Assembly (NCBI GenBank): GCA_026196775.1
Contig: JAPHUD010000028.1
Coordinates: 1-64,000 of the forward strand
Direction: 5' to 3'
DNA length: 64,000 nt
DNA from: Flavobacteriales bacterium
GTDB taxonomy: Bacteria; Bacteroidota; Bacteroidia; Flavobacteriales_E; Vicingaceae
Positions 1 to 9,247 of the stretch are shown one piece after another. The translations under genes and the position numbers were made by a program. How positions within the stretch are numbered: the first letter of the stretch is position 1; each line of letters opens with the position of its first letter. The notes beneath the pieces were generated by a model, which was not told the DNA's origin, ran no database searches, and saw only the letters and a program-made list of their open reading frames with translations.

Positions 1-2
1 GT

Positions 3-44
3 GAGTGGCACGAGTTTACAGGAAAAGTAACCTTACTTAAATAA
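3..44 (+). CDS. C-terminal end of an unidentified protein (partial)
   Basis: Reading from base 3, thirteen sense codons (E-W-H-E-F-T-G-K-V-T-L-L-K) run to a TAA at 42-44. The composition looks like ordinary coding sequence. A strong intrinsic terminator starts 30 bases later, which fits a gene ending here. The piece is too short to name a family, and the other plus-strand frames here also give short open stretches, so this is an inference. Confidence 0.4.
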   Translation, partial: EWHEFTGKVTLLK

Positions 45-73
45 AAGTAGATATAAAGTTAAAAACAATCAAC

Positions 74-102
74 AGCCCATTAGTCAAACTAATGGGCTTT
101 TT
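74..102 (+). terminator. Intrinsic terminator of the gene entering from the left edge
   Basis: A perfect 10-bp stem (AGCCCATTAG at 74-83, CTAATGGGCT at 89-98) with a 5-base loop runs into five T residues. It separates the upstream gene from the M20 peptidase. Confidence 0.9.
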
Positions 103-162
103 CGTTTAAATAAAAGCACTATTTTTAGTAATATTGACCTTTAATAATTTAATGTTGGAAAT

Positions 163-1560
163 ATGTCAAACACAGCTAAAATAAACGAGTATATACTAAG
201 TAACAAGCAAAGATTTTTAGATGAATTAATAAATTTATTGAAGATTCCATCAATAAGTGCTGATTCAAAATATAACAAAGAAACTTACCAAACTGCCGAA
301 GAAGTTAAAAAAAGATTAGTTGAAGCAGGTGCAGATAATGTTGAAATTTGTGAAACGAAAGGGCATCCTGTTGTTTATGGAGAAAAGATAATAGATGTTA
401 ATTTGCCTACTGTTTTAATTTATGGACATTATGACGTTCAACCTCCAGATCCACTTGATTTATGGACTTCTCCACCTTTCGAACCTGTAATTAAGAAAAC
501 AGAAAACCATCCCGAAGGAGCTATTTTTGCTAGAGGAGCTTGTGATGATAAAGGACAAATGTACATGCATGTAAAGGCTTTTGAGGTAATGATGAAGACT
601 AATACACTTTCATGCAATGTAAAGTTTATGATTGAAGGAGAAGAAGAGATCGGGTCAGAAAATTTAGAAACATACATTAAAGAAAATAAGGAAAAGCTTA
701 AAGCAGATGTTATTGTAATTTCAGATACAGGTATCATTGCAAATGATATCCCATCTATAACAGTTGGACTTAGAGGCTTAAGCTATATGGAAGTTGAGGT
801 TACAGGACCAAATAGAGACTTACATTCAGGTTTATACGGAGGAGCTGTTGGTAATCCTATAAACATTCTTTGTGAGATGATAGCTAAGTTAAAAGATGAT
901 AAAAATAAAATTACTATACCGGGCTTTTATGATAAAGTAGAGATTATTAGTCAAGAAGAAAGAGCTGAAATGGCAAAAGCTCCATTTAGTTTAGAAGCGT
1001 ATAAAAAATCTATTGGATTAACGGATATTGATGGCGAAGAAGGTTATACCACAAATGAAAGAAATTCTATTAGACCAACCTTAGATGTTAATGGAATTTG
1101 GGGAGGATATACTGGTGAAGGTGCAAAGACTGTATTACCATCAAAAGCATATGCTAAAATTTCCATGAGATTGGTTCCTCATCAAGATTCTGATGAGATC
1201 TCTGATTTGTTTACTGAATATTTTAAGAGTATTGCACCATCATCAGTTAGTGTAAAGGTTACACCACATCATGGTGGAACACCTTATGTAACTCCAATTG
1301 ACTTTTCAGGATATTTGGCTGCTAAAAATGCTATGGAAGCTACTTTTGGAAAAGCGCCTATACCCGTTAGAAGTGGAGGAAGTATTCCTATAGTTGCTTT
1401 GTTTGAACAAGTGTTAGGATTAAAATCTGTTTTAATGGGGTTTGGATTAGATTCTGATGCTATTCACTCTCCTAATGAACATTATGGTGTATTTAATTAT
1501 TTTAAAGGAATAGAGACCATACCGTTGTTTTTTGAGCAATTTGCTAAGCTACAAAAATGA
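163..1560 (+). CDS. M20 family metallopeptidase (dipeptidase-like)
   Basis: This is a cytosolic di-zinc peptidase of the M20 family, expected to hydrolyse dipeptides or related amides. At 465 aa it has the usual full length. Metal-ligand motifs are present: G-H-Y-D-V around His89 and Asp91, A-R-G-A-C-D-D-K-G with Asp128, and E-G-E-E-E-I-G-S with Glu160/161. The middle third (about 195-390) carries the dimerisation lid typical of the CNDP-like/PepV-like subgroup, including the sequence H-S-G-L-Y-G-G. There is no signal peptide. It heads a two-gene unit: its TGA overlaps the ATG of the next gene by four bases, so the two are translationally coupled. Exact substrate unknown. Confidence 0.93.
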   Translation: MSNTAKINEYILSNKQRFLDELINLLKIPSISADSKYNKETYQTAEEVKKRLVEAGADNVEICETKGHPVVYGEKIIDVNLPTVLIYGHYDVQPPDPLDLWTSPPFEPVIKKTENHPEGAIFARGACDDKGQMYMHVKAFEVMMKTNTLSCNVKFMIEGEEEIGSENLETYIKENKEKLKADVIVISDTGIIANDIPSITVGLRGLSYMEVEVTGPNRDLHSGLYGGAVGNPINILCEMIAKLKDDKNKITIPGFYDKVEIISQEERAEMAKAPFSLEAYKKSIGLTDIDGEEGYTTNERNSIRPTLDVNGIWGGYTGEGAKTVLPSKAYAKISMRLVPHQDSDEISDLFTEYFKSIAPSSVSVKVTPHHGGTPYVTPIDFSGYLAAKNAMEATFGKAPIPVRSGGSIPIVALFEQVLGLKSVLMGFGLDSDAIHSPNEHYGVFNYFKGIETIPLFFEQFAKLQK

Positions 1561-2018
1561 GAAAGCTGAAAAATGTCATCACTTTAATCTCTATTCTGTC
1601 GCTTTTTAGTTGTATGGAATATAAAGAAGTTGAGCTTGTTGAGGTTAAACAAGTAGTGGTTAAGGTGTTTTCTATGAAGGAAATTAGACTTGCAGCGTAT
1701 ATGCAAATTCATAATCCGAACAATTATAGAATAGCGATAACAGAAGCGGATATGGAGCTTTTTGTTAAGGGGAAAAAAATAGGAAATGCTAAGTTAGATA
1801 AAACTATTATTCTTCCAAAAAACTCCAACGAAGTGCATGAAGCTCTTGTCTTTACCCCATTAAGTGAAATGCAATCGAATGCCATTCCTACTTTACTAGG
1901 TTTAATTGGTCAGCCTACTGTGCCTGTTCATGTAAAAGGATATGTAAAAGGAAAAGTTAAAGGTGTTGCAAAAAAAATTCCGATTGAATTTACCGAGAAT
2001 GTTAGATTAAAGCAATAA
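1557..2018 (+). CDS. LEA type 2 (WHy-like) lipoprotein
   Basis: The N-terminus is a lipoprotein signal peptide with lipobox L-F-S-C (Cys19), so the mature protein should be anchored to a membrane. The remaining 134 aa match the LEA14/WHy pattern: a single beta-sandwich domain with the I-H-N-P-N-N-Y motif (about 51-57) followed by alternating strands. Bacterial relatives are small envelope lipoproteins of unknown role. The ATGA overlap with the M20 peptidase indicates one operon. Convergent with the next gene, one base apart. Confidence 0.8.
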   Translation: MRKLKNVITLISILSLFSCMEYKEVELVEVKQVVVKVFSMKEIRLAAYMQIHNPNNYRIAITEADMELFVKGKKIGNAKLDKTIILPKNSNEVHEALVFTPLSEMQSNAIPTLLGLIGQPTVPVHVKGYVKGKVKGVAKKIPIEFTENVRLKQ

Positions 2019-2019
2019 A

Positions 2020-2700
2020 TCAGGTTAATAGATTTTTATAAAAATCATTTTCTATTGCTTCACTTCTTTTAACCACTTTTTTTGCCCATTCAATTAATAA
2101 ATCGGTTTTTTCTTGATCAGAAAGTTGCCAATTAATGTCAGATGATTTAAGTCGTTTGGAAATTTCGTACATGCAAATTGCTCCCGAAACAGAAATATTT
2201 AAACTTTCTGTAAATCCATACATGGGTATTTTTACATGTTCATCAGCATTATCTAATACTAAATCAGACAATCCATCTTGTTCGGTGCCAAAGAATAAAG
2301 CAAATTTGTTCTCAATAGGAATATTTTCAATCAAATAGCTGTCTGTATGTGGCGAGGTAGCATAAATTTTATAGCCTTGTTTTCTTAATTGATTGATGCA
2401 GCTTAGCGTATTATTTTCTAATTCGTTATGCTTATGAATATCTAGCCATTTTGAAGCTCCCATAACCACTTTTGGGTTAATATTGTACTCGTTTTTATTT
2501 TCAATAATATGCACGTTTTGAACACCAAAAATATCACAACTTCTTAAAATAGCACTTGCATTATGTGGCTGAAAAATATCTTCTAAAACTACTGTAAAAT
2601 GATTCGTTCTATTTGAAATAACTTCTTGAAATATAGCTTTTTTGTTTTCAGAAACAAAACTTAACAAGTGTTCTAAAAATGCTTTGTTTTTTATTGTCAT
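2020..2700 (-). CDS. TrmH/SpoU-family RNA 2'-O-methyltransferase
   Basis: SPOUT-class methyltransferase using S-adenosylmethionine. All three SpoU motifs are visible: motif 1 with N-A-S-A-I-L-R-S-C-D (about 47-56), motif 2 F-F-G-T-E-Q-D-G-L-S (about 136-145) and motif 3 with S-L-N-I-S-V-S-G-A (about 164-172). The length of 226 aa and the N-terminal helical piece resemble TrmH (tRNA Gm18 methyltransferase) more than RlmB. The target nucleoside is an inference from that resemblance. It is a single-gene unit with its own TACTTTTG promoter box seven bases before the ATG. Confidence 0.88.
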   Translation of the reverse strand: MTIKNKAFLEHLLSFVSENKKAIFQEVISNRTNHFTVVLEDIFQPHNASAILRSCDIFGVQNVHIIENKNEYNINPKVVMGASKWLDIHKHNELENNTLSCINQLRKQGYKIYATSPHTDSYLIENIPIENKFALFFGTEQDGLSDLVLDNADEHVKIPMYGFTESLNISVSGAICMYEISKRLKSSDINWQLSDQEKTDLLIEWAKKVVKRSEAIENDFYKNLLT

Positions 2701-2707
2701 AATAAAA

Positions 2708-2715
2708 CAAAAGTA
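2708..2715 (-). promoter_or_regulatory. Bacteroidota -7 box for the TrmH-like gene
   Basis: On the minus strand the sequence reads TACTTTTG, a full match to TAnnTTTG, seven bases before the ATG. No convincing TTG lies 17-23 bases further upstream. The transcript would have almost no leader. Confidence 0.5.
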
Positions 2716-2825
2716 TTAAAAAAGCTTAAAACCTGAACTTGATATTTTTCAAAAATGAAAATATGTCAGTAGCTTTTGGTAAATAAAATTAAAATTAAGA
2801 CTAAAAACTGCTATTTGTGCAATTA

Positions 2826-2870
2826 TGTCATACCATAATAGCTTAAAATCTCATGGCATAAAATATGACA
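2826..2870 (+). promoter_or_regulatory. groESL upstream region: spaced inverted repeat and sigma54-like element
   Basis: TGTCATA (2826-2832) and TATGACA (2864-2870) form a perfect 7-bp inverted repeat 31 bases apart. Overlapping the right arm is TGGCATAAAATATGACA (2854-2870), which resembles a sigma54 -24/-12 element but has GA instead of the invariant GC. No HrcA-type CIRCE element and no TAnnTTTG box is visible. A heat-shock control site is the natural reading but is inferred. Confidence 0.35.
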
Positions 2871-2919
2871 AGTGCATATCACATTAAAAAAATTATTATT
2901 AACCAAAAACTATAAAATT

Positions 2920-3195
2920 ATGTCATTAAAAATTAAACCATTGGCAGACAGAGTAATTATTGAGCCTGCCCCAGCAGAAGAAAAAACTGCCGGAGGAATT
3001 ATCATTCCTGACACCGCTAAAGAAAAACCTCAAAGAGGAAAAGTTTTGGCCGTTGGTAACGGAAAAAAAGATGAACCTATGACGGTAAAAAAGGGTGATG
3101 TTGTTTTATATGGTAAATATGCTGGAACAGAAATTACTATTGAAGGCAAAGATTACCTTATTATGAAAGAAGCGGATATTTACGCAATTGTTTAA
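2920..3195 (+). CDS. groES: Co-chaperonin GroES (Hsp10)
   Basis: 91-aa GroES that caps the GroEL folding chamber. It begins I-K-P-L-A-D-R-V and carries the mobile-loop region [11 protein letters not shown]. An in-frame ATG 48 bases upstream (2872) would add 16 residues absent from the family, so 2920 is chosen. It lies 33 bases before groEL in the standard groES-groEL operon. Confidence 0.97.
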   Translation: MSLKIKPLADRVIIEPAPAEEKTAGGIIIPDTAKEKPQRGKVLAVGNGKKDEPMTVKKGDVVLYGKYAGTEITIEGKDYLIMKEADIYAIV

Positions 3196-4869
<1,674 letters not shown>

Positions 4870-4878
4870 TAACAATGC

Positions 4879-4923
4879 AACCAACAAAAAAACCCGATAA
4901 ATTTATCGGGTTTTTTGTTGGTT
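4879..4923. terminator. Bidirectional terminator between groEL and the convergent SPOR-like gene
   Basis: A near-perfect palindrome: AACCAAC-A7-CCCGATAAA on the left pairs with TTTATCGGG-T6-GTTGGTT on the right. It has a GC core, an A tract before and a T tract after, so it can terminate groESL rightward and the convergent minus-strand gene leftward. Confidence 0.9.
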
Positions 4924-4950
4924 AAAAACTGGGAATAAAAGGGGTTAAGT

Positions 4951-5685
4951 TTATTTAGAGGCTAATCCGTTAATTACAGACTGTATGGTTAGCGCTAAGT
5001 TTTTTGCGTCAATATCTTCAATACGGTGGTCGGTAATCTGAGCCATAACAAAAACATTATCCACATCATTTTCTATGTATTTTTTTCTGGCTAGGATTAC
5101 TTCCTCAAGTGTTTCAAACTTTCCAATAGAATAAATTTTATTGTCAGCACTAATCTCCATAATTTGCTCATCACCAATAGTTTCTAATATTTTATCAACC
5201 ATTTCAATTGAATTTATAGGAATGGCTAAAGCATAGTAATGATCTAGCCCAGAGCGTTGAACTTGCAACAAGTATTCAACTTCAATATTGCTAATTTTTT
5301 CAGGATTATTATTCATTGTAACCTCAGAATTAGTAATCTGATTTTTATACTGAAGCGAAATGGCATCAGCTATAGATATTTCTTCTTGGTTATTAAAAGC
5401 AATTATATTTACGTTTTTTAAACCCAATTGAAGTAATTCATTTTTTACAGAATCTGCTTCATTAAAGCTTACAAACTTTCCAAATTGAAAATATTCTTTA
5501 TGTTGGATGGTTATTTTGCTCAGGTATTGATACTCGGTAATTAGCTGATTTGTTTTCTGAATATCGTTAGCATCAATTTCTATTTGATAAATTATCCCTT
5601 CAGGTAAGTTAGGGTTACTTGCGTTGGTTGTTGAATTTATCAACAAGAAAGCAAGAATGGCGAGGTAAGTAGTAAGTGTTTTCAT
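4951..5685 (-). CDS. Secreted protein with two SPOR-like modules
   Basis: The N-terminal signal peptide (cleavage near T-N-A-S) directs this 244-aa protein to the periplasm or beyond. Two similar beta-alpha-beta modules are visible. In the first, Y-F-Q-F-G-K-F precedes a helix and strand (about 65-98). In the second, I-Y-S-I-G-K-F precedes an equivalent helix and strand (about 184-217). The -(F/I)-G-K-F- plus helix pattern is that of SPOR domains, which bind denuded peptidoglycan glycans. The SPOR assignment is by pattern only. It stands alone between groEL and the next secreted gene. Confidence 0.6.
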   Translation of the reverse strand: MKTLTTYLAILAFLLINSTTNASNPNLPEGIIYQIEIDANDIQKTNQLITEYQYLSKITIQHKEYFQFGKFVSFNEADSVKNELLQLGLKNVNIIAFNNQEEISIADAISLQYKNQITNSEVTMNNNPEKISNIEVEYLLQVQRSGLDHYYALAIPINSIEMVDKILETIGDEQIMEISADNKIYSIGKFETLEEVILARKKYIENDVDNVFVMAQITDHRIEDIDAKNLALTIQSVINGLASK

Positions 5686-5851
5686 AGTCTTAGAGTTTTA
5701 GGTGAAACAATATTGATGACTAGTGTTTGAATGATTTTTTAAAATCTTTTATTCAAAGAACTACTTACTTAAACTGATAGAAAATGTTAAAAGTTACATA
5801 AAAATACGTATATTTTTTTAAAAATGTAACAAATGGCTTATTGATAAATTA

Positions 5852-7111
5852 TTAAGTTTTTTGTTTTTTCTTTTTAGCAGCTGGAAAAAGAATGTTATTT
5901 AAAATTAATCTGTATCCAGGTGAGTTAGGATGTAGATTTAAATCGGTGGGAGGGTCGCCAACTTTGTGTTGATAGTCTTCAGGGTCATGTCCGCTATAAA
6001 AAGTCCAAGTGCCTTTGCCCATTGTGCCGTGTATGTACCTAGCAATGTTTAAAGATTTATTTTCTCCCATAACTAATACATCTTTTTTAATATATTGCTT
6101 ATTGTAAGAAGTGGTTTGCCCATAAAATCCTTTAATAATTTTTTGATGGTTTTGACAAAGCATGGTGGGAACAATATCCCATTTTGCAGAAAAATCAAAC
6201 AAGGTAAAATTATCTAAGTTTTGTGGGGTATTTATGTGAATAGGTACAGTAGCATCAATGGTAGAAAATTCGTATTCGTACGGATTTGTTTTTAGCGTAA
6301 AATTTTCAAAAGCGTAAGTTTTGCTGTAGTCGAGTTGCTCACTGTAGTTTGGAGTGGTGCCATCACCATCAAACATAGATTCGCAAATATCTAAACCTTC
6401 AGCAGATAAAGCAATATCTAAAGCATCAGTTCCAGAACACATAGCAAATAGGAAGCCGCCACCAAGGGTAAATTCTTTTATTTTTTTTGCTACCCCTAGT
6501 TTTAATTGAGATACTTTGCTAAACCCAAGCTTTGCCGCTGTTTCTTCGTTGTACCTAACTTGTTCTCTATACCAAGGTGCATTTTTATAAGCAGAATAAA
6601 ATTTCCCATACTGTCCCGTAAAATCTTCATGATGTAGGTGTAGCCAGTCGTACAAAGGTAGCTTCCCATTTATAATTTCCTCATCATAAACAACATCGTA
6701 AGGAATTTCTGCATAAGTTAAAACAAGGGTTACGGCATCATCCCAAGGCTGCTTGTTTTTTGGTGAATAAACAGCAATTTTTGGGGCTTTTTCAAGTTTT
6801 ACGGCATCCATATTTATTTCTGGGTCAGCAATTTCTTGCAGAATAGCATTGGCTTTTTCATCAGCAATAACTTCAAAAGAAACACCTCTAATTAGTAGTT
6901 CTTCTTCTAATGCTTTTACATGTTGTACTAAAAAACTTCCACCTCTGTAATTCAGTAACCACTGTACTTCCAAGTTGTTTTCTAATACCCAATAGGCAAT
7001 TCCGTATGCTTTTAAATGATTACGTTGTGCATCATCCATAGGAATAAGCAATTGTGTAGCATTGGCAACAATACTTATACAAAGAAATAATATGAGAGCA
7101 ATAATTTTCAT
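5852..7111 (-). CDS. Conserved secreted protein of Bacteroidota, function unknown
   Basis: 419 aa with a clear signal peptide (I-S-I-V-A-N-A-T-Q). The middle contains the segment L-H-L-H-H-E-D-F-T-G-Q-Y-G-K-F and a Cys-Ser-Gly stretch (M-C-S-G-T-D-A-L-D). From memory, homologues in this phylum are often labelled asparagine synthetase B. I see no Ntn Cys2 nucleophile and no ATP-pyrophosphatase SGGxDS motif, and the protein is exported, so that label looks unsupported. The A-M-C-S-G-T-D segment and the terminal S-G-H-D-P-E-D suggest a class-I amidotransferase-like or hydrolase fold; this is speculative. A TAAATTTG box lies four bases before the ATG. Confidence 0.7.
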   Translation of the reverse strand: MKIIALILFLCISIVANATQLLIPMDDAQRNHLKAYGIAYWVLENNLEVQWLLNYRGGSFLVQHVKALEEELLIRGVSFEVIADEKANAILQEIADPEINMDAVKLEKAPKIAVYSPKNKQPWDDAVTLVLTYAEIPYDVVYDEEIINGKLPLYDWLHLHHEDFTGQYGKFYSAYKNAPWYREQVRYNEETAAKLGFSKVSQLKLGVAKKIKEFTLGGGFLFAMCSGTDALDIALSAEGLDICESMFDGDGTTPNYSEQLDYSKTYAFENFTLKTNPYEYEFSTIDATVPIHINTPQNLDNFTLFDFSAKWDIVPTMLCQNHQKIIKGFYGQTTSYNKQYIKKDVLVMGENKSLNIARYIHGTMGKGTWTFYSGHDPEDYQHKVGDPPTDLNLHPNSPGYRLILNNILFPAAKKKKQKT

Positions 7112-7115
7112 GAAT

Positions 7116-7123
7116 CAAATTTA
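7116..7123 (-). promoter_or_regulatory. -7 box four bases before the start of the 419-aa secreted protein gene
   Basis: The minus strand reads TAAATTTG, then ATTC, then ATG. This is an exact TAnnTTTG match at four-base spacing and predicts a leaderless transcript. No -33 TTG is evident. Confidence 0.5.
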
Positions 7124-7174
7124 CTTTTAAAATTAATAAAAGTAACTATAGGAATCTGTTAAAAGATTGTAAAC

Positions 7175-8749
7175 TTAGAAAGGAGCGTCATCCAAATTTG
7201 GATTGAAGTCATCAAAATCATCATTTATATCGTTCATTTTAGATGATTTTACTATTGTTGCTCCACTATCAAATTCATCTCCTTTAACATTTACTTGCAT
7301 ACTTTGAGGAAAATCTCCATGTTCAAAAGAATTTTCATCATTATCCATGAATTTGGCCAATTCATTAACGAATTTAAGGTTAACATCACAAACAGCACCA
7401 TTTCTATGTTTTGCTATAATAATGGTGGCTTTTCCGTCCGTTGGGTTGCCATCTTCATCTTCAGTAATTCCATAATAAGCAGCTCTATGAATAAATTGAA
7501 CCATATCGGCATCTTGCTCAATAGAACCAGACTCTCTTAAATCTGATAATTGTGGACGTTTGTTTCCTCCTCTGGTTTCAACCGCTCTACTTAATTGCGA
7601 AAGTGCTAAAACAGGAATGCTTAGTTCTTTGGCAATACTTTTTAAGGAACGAGAAATCATACTAATTTCCTGCTCTCTGTTTCCGCCACCTTTAGCACTA
7701 TCATTTCCTCCCGACATTAACTGAAGGTAATCTATAATTAGCAATTGAATGTTATGTTTGGCTTTTAGTCTTCTTGCTTTTGCACGCAATTCAAAAACAG
7801 ATAAACCTGCAGTGTCATCAATAAAAATAGGTGCTTCACTTAATTCGGTAATTCTAGATTGAATTTGTTGAATTTCGTCATTTCTTAAGTTTCCGCTTCT
7901 TAGTTTTTCTGATGAAATTTCGGATTCGGCAGAGATTAAACGAGTAACCAATTGAAGTGACGACATCTCTAACGAGAAAAATGCTACTGGAATTTTATAA
8001 TCAACTGCTGCATTTCGTGCTAACGAAAGCACATAAGAAGTTTTTCCCATTGCCGGACGAGCAGCAATAATTACCAAATCAGAAGGTTGCCAGCCAGACG
8101 TTACTCTGTCTAAAGCAGTAAATCCTGATGGAACACCAATTACACCAGACTCTTTATTTTTAGCATTTTCAATTTGTTTTAACGCTGCTGAAATTAGTTC
8201 AGAAACGCTTTCAAAACTTTTACGAATATTACCTTCTGCAACAGAAAATAAGGAAGATTCTGCTTGGTCTAATAAGTTGAAAACATCTGTAGTATCATCA
8301 TAAGCATTGGTTATAATTTCAGATGAAATCCTAATTAACTCTCTTAAAATATATTTTTGAGCAATAACCCTTGCATGAAATTCTATATTGGCTGCTGAGG
8401 CAACTCTATTAGTTAGTTGGGTGACATAATAAGCACCTCCAACAATATCCAACTCACCTCTTTTTTTAAGTTCTGTGGTTACAGTTAGTAAGTCAACTGC
8501 TTGAGATTTTTCAAACAAATATTGTATAGTAGCAAATATTTTTTGATGGCTTTCTTTGTAAAAACTTTTTGGTTGAAGAATGTCAATTGCGGTATTTACA
8601 GCCTCTCTTTCTAACATTAAAGCACCTAAAACAGCTTCCTCTAAATCTACTGCTTGTGGTGGTAACTTTCCGTGTTCTAGGGGAGAACCAGCATTTGCTA
8701 TTGCAAAATTTCTCTGTTTTGTTTTGTTTCTGTTTTCCTCTGCTGCCAT
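7175..8749 (-). CDS. dnaB: Replicative DNA helicase DnaB
   Basis: Hexameric 5'-3' helicase of the replisome, 524 aa. The N-terminal primase-interacting domain (about 30-135) begins P-P-Q-A-V-D-L-E-E-A-V-L-G. The C-terminal RecA-like ATPase has Walker A A-R-P-A-M-G-K-T-S (about 230-238) and Walker B I-I-D-Y-L-Q-L-M. The arginine-finger segment E-Q-D-A-D-M-V sits further on. No intein is present. The acidic, Asp-rich C-terminus ends D-D-A-P-F, a single-stranded-binding-protein-like tail not usual in E. coli DnaB. A TATTTTTG box four bases before the ATG suggests its own leaderless promoter. Confidence 0.97.
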   Translation of the reverse strand: MAAEENRNKTKQRNFAIANAGSPLEHGKLPPQAVDLEEAVLGALMLEREAVNTAIDILQPKSFYKESHQKIFATIQYLFEKSQAVDLLTVTTELKKRGELDIVGGAYYVTQLTNRVASAANIEFHARVIAQKYILRELIRISSEIITNAYDDTTDVFNLLDQAESSLFSVAEGNIRKSFESVSELISAALKQIENAKNKESGVIGVPSGFTALDRVTSGWQPSDLVIIAARPAMGKTSYVLSLARNAAVDYKIPVAFFSLEMSSLQLVTRLISAESEISSEKLRSGNLRNDEIQQIQSRITELSEAPIFIDDTAGLSVFELRAKARRLKAKHNIQLLIIDYLQLMSGGNDSAKGGGNREQEISMISRSLKSIAKELSIPVLALSQLSRAVETRGGNKRPQLSDLRESGSIEQDADMVQFIHRAAYYGITEDEDGNPTDGKATIIIAKHRNGAVCDVNLKFVNELAKFMDNDENSFEHGDFPQSMQVNVKGDEFDSGATIVKSSKMNDINDDFDDFNPNLDDAPF

Positions 8750-8753
8750 AGTT

Positions 8754-8761
8754 CAAAAATA
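8754..8761 (-). promoter_or_regulatory. -7 box four bases before dnaB
   Basis: The minus strand reads TATTTTTG-AACT-ATG, an exact TAnnTTTG box with a four-base gap to the start codon. No clear -33 element is seen. Confidence 0.5.
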
Positions 8762-9247
8762 CAAATATTGTTGAGAAGAAAATGACTATTTAAAAAGATT
8801 ATTTTTCTTTTATTAAGATGAATAATTGTATTTGTTTTTCAATAAATTAACAAGTTATTGACTATTAATTAACAACTTTATAAAAATTAAGTAAAACTTG
8901 AATAATTAGTGTGCTGAATTAAATTAGATGTTATTAAATAAGTAACTAAACAGGTGTTGAAATAAGCAGTAGAAAAAAATGACTTGACAAACGTTGTAAT
9001 TTTTCTTAACTTTGTACAATTAAACACAATTTTATAATGTTTTTTATAGTTTAAAGGCGTGTTTAATGTTGTGTTAATCACTTATATTTTTAATTTGAAT
9101 ACCTTACAACACTATTCACACAATTTAAAAGTAATCAATTTTTTTGTTGAAGGCTGAAAGGCTTTCCAATACTTTTATGCGTTGAAAATAATGTTGTTAT
9201 AAACTTATTGAATTTACACCAGAATAGTAACAATAAACTACCTAAAT
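8762..9247. other. Long intergenic region between divergent dnaB and the GT5-like gene
   Basis: About 490 bases of very AT-rich sequence without a credible gene. It holds one full promoter at 8984-9014 and about 230 bases between that promoter and the next start codon. Within the leader a short inverted repeat (GGCTGAAAGGCTTTCC region, about 9153-9168) is visible, but no recognised riboswitch or RNA family. Confidence 0.5.
8984..9014 (+). promoter_or_regulatory. Promoter (TTG-N20-TAACTTTG)
   Basis: TTG at 8984-8986 and TAACTTTG at 9007-9014, 20 bases apart, match the Bacteroidota sigma-A consensus. The predicted start near 9019 leaves a leader of about 230 bases before the GT5-like gene, unusually long for this window, so a small RNA or leader regulation is possible. 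Confidence 0.65.

Noticed and set aside
2854-2870. True sigma54 promoter for groESL
   Set aside because: The -12 element lacks the invariant GC, so it is only noted as a similarity.
5852-7111. Asparagine synthetase B assignment
   Set aside because: No Ntn Cys2 nucleophile, no ATP-PPase motif and a signal peptide is present.
8887-9081. 64-codon minus-strand frame in the dnaB intergenic region
   Set aside because: Low-complexity composition and the good plus-strand promoter crosses it; no other support.
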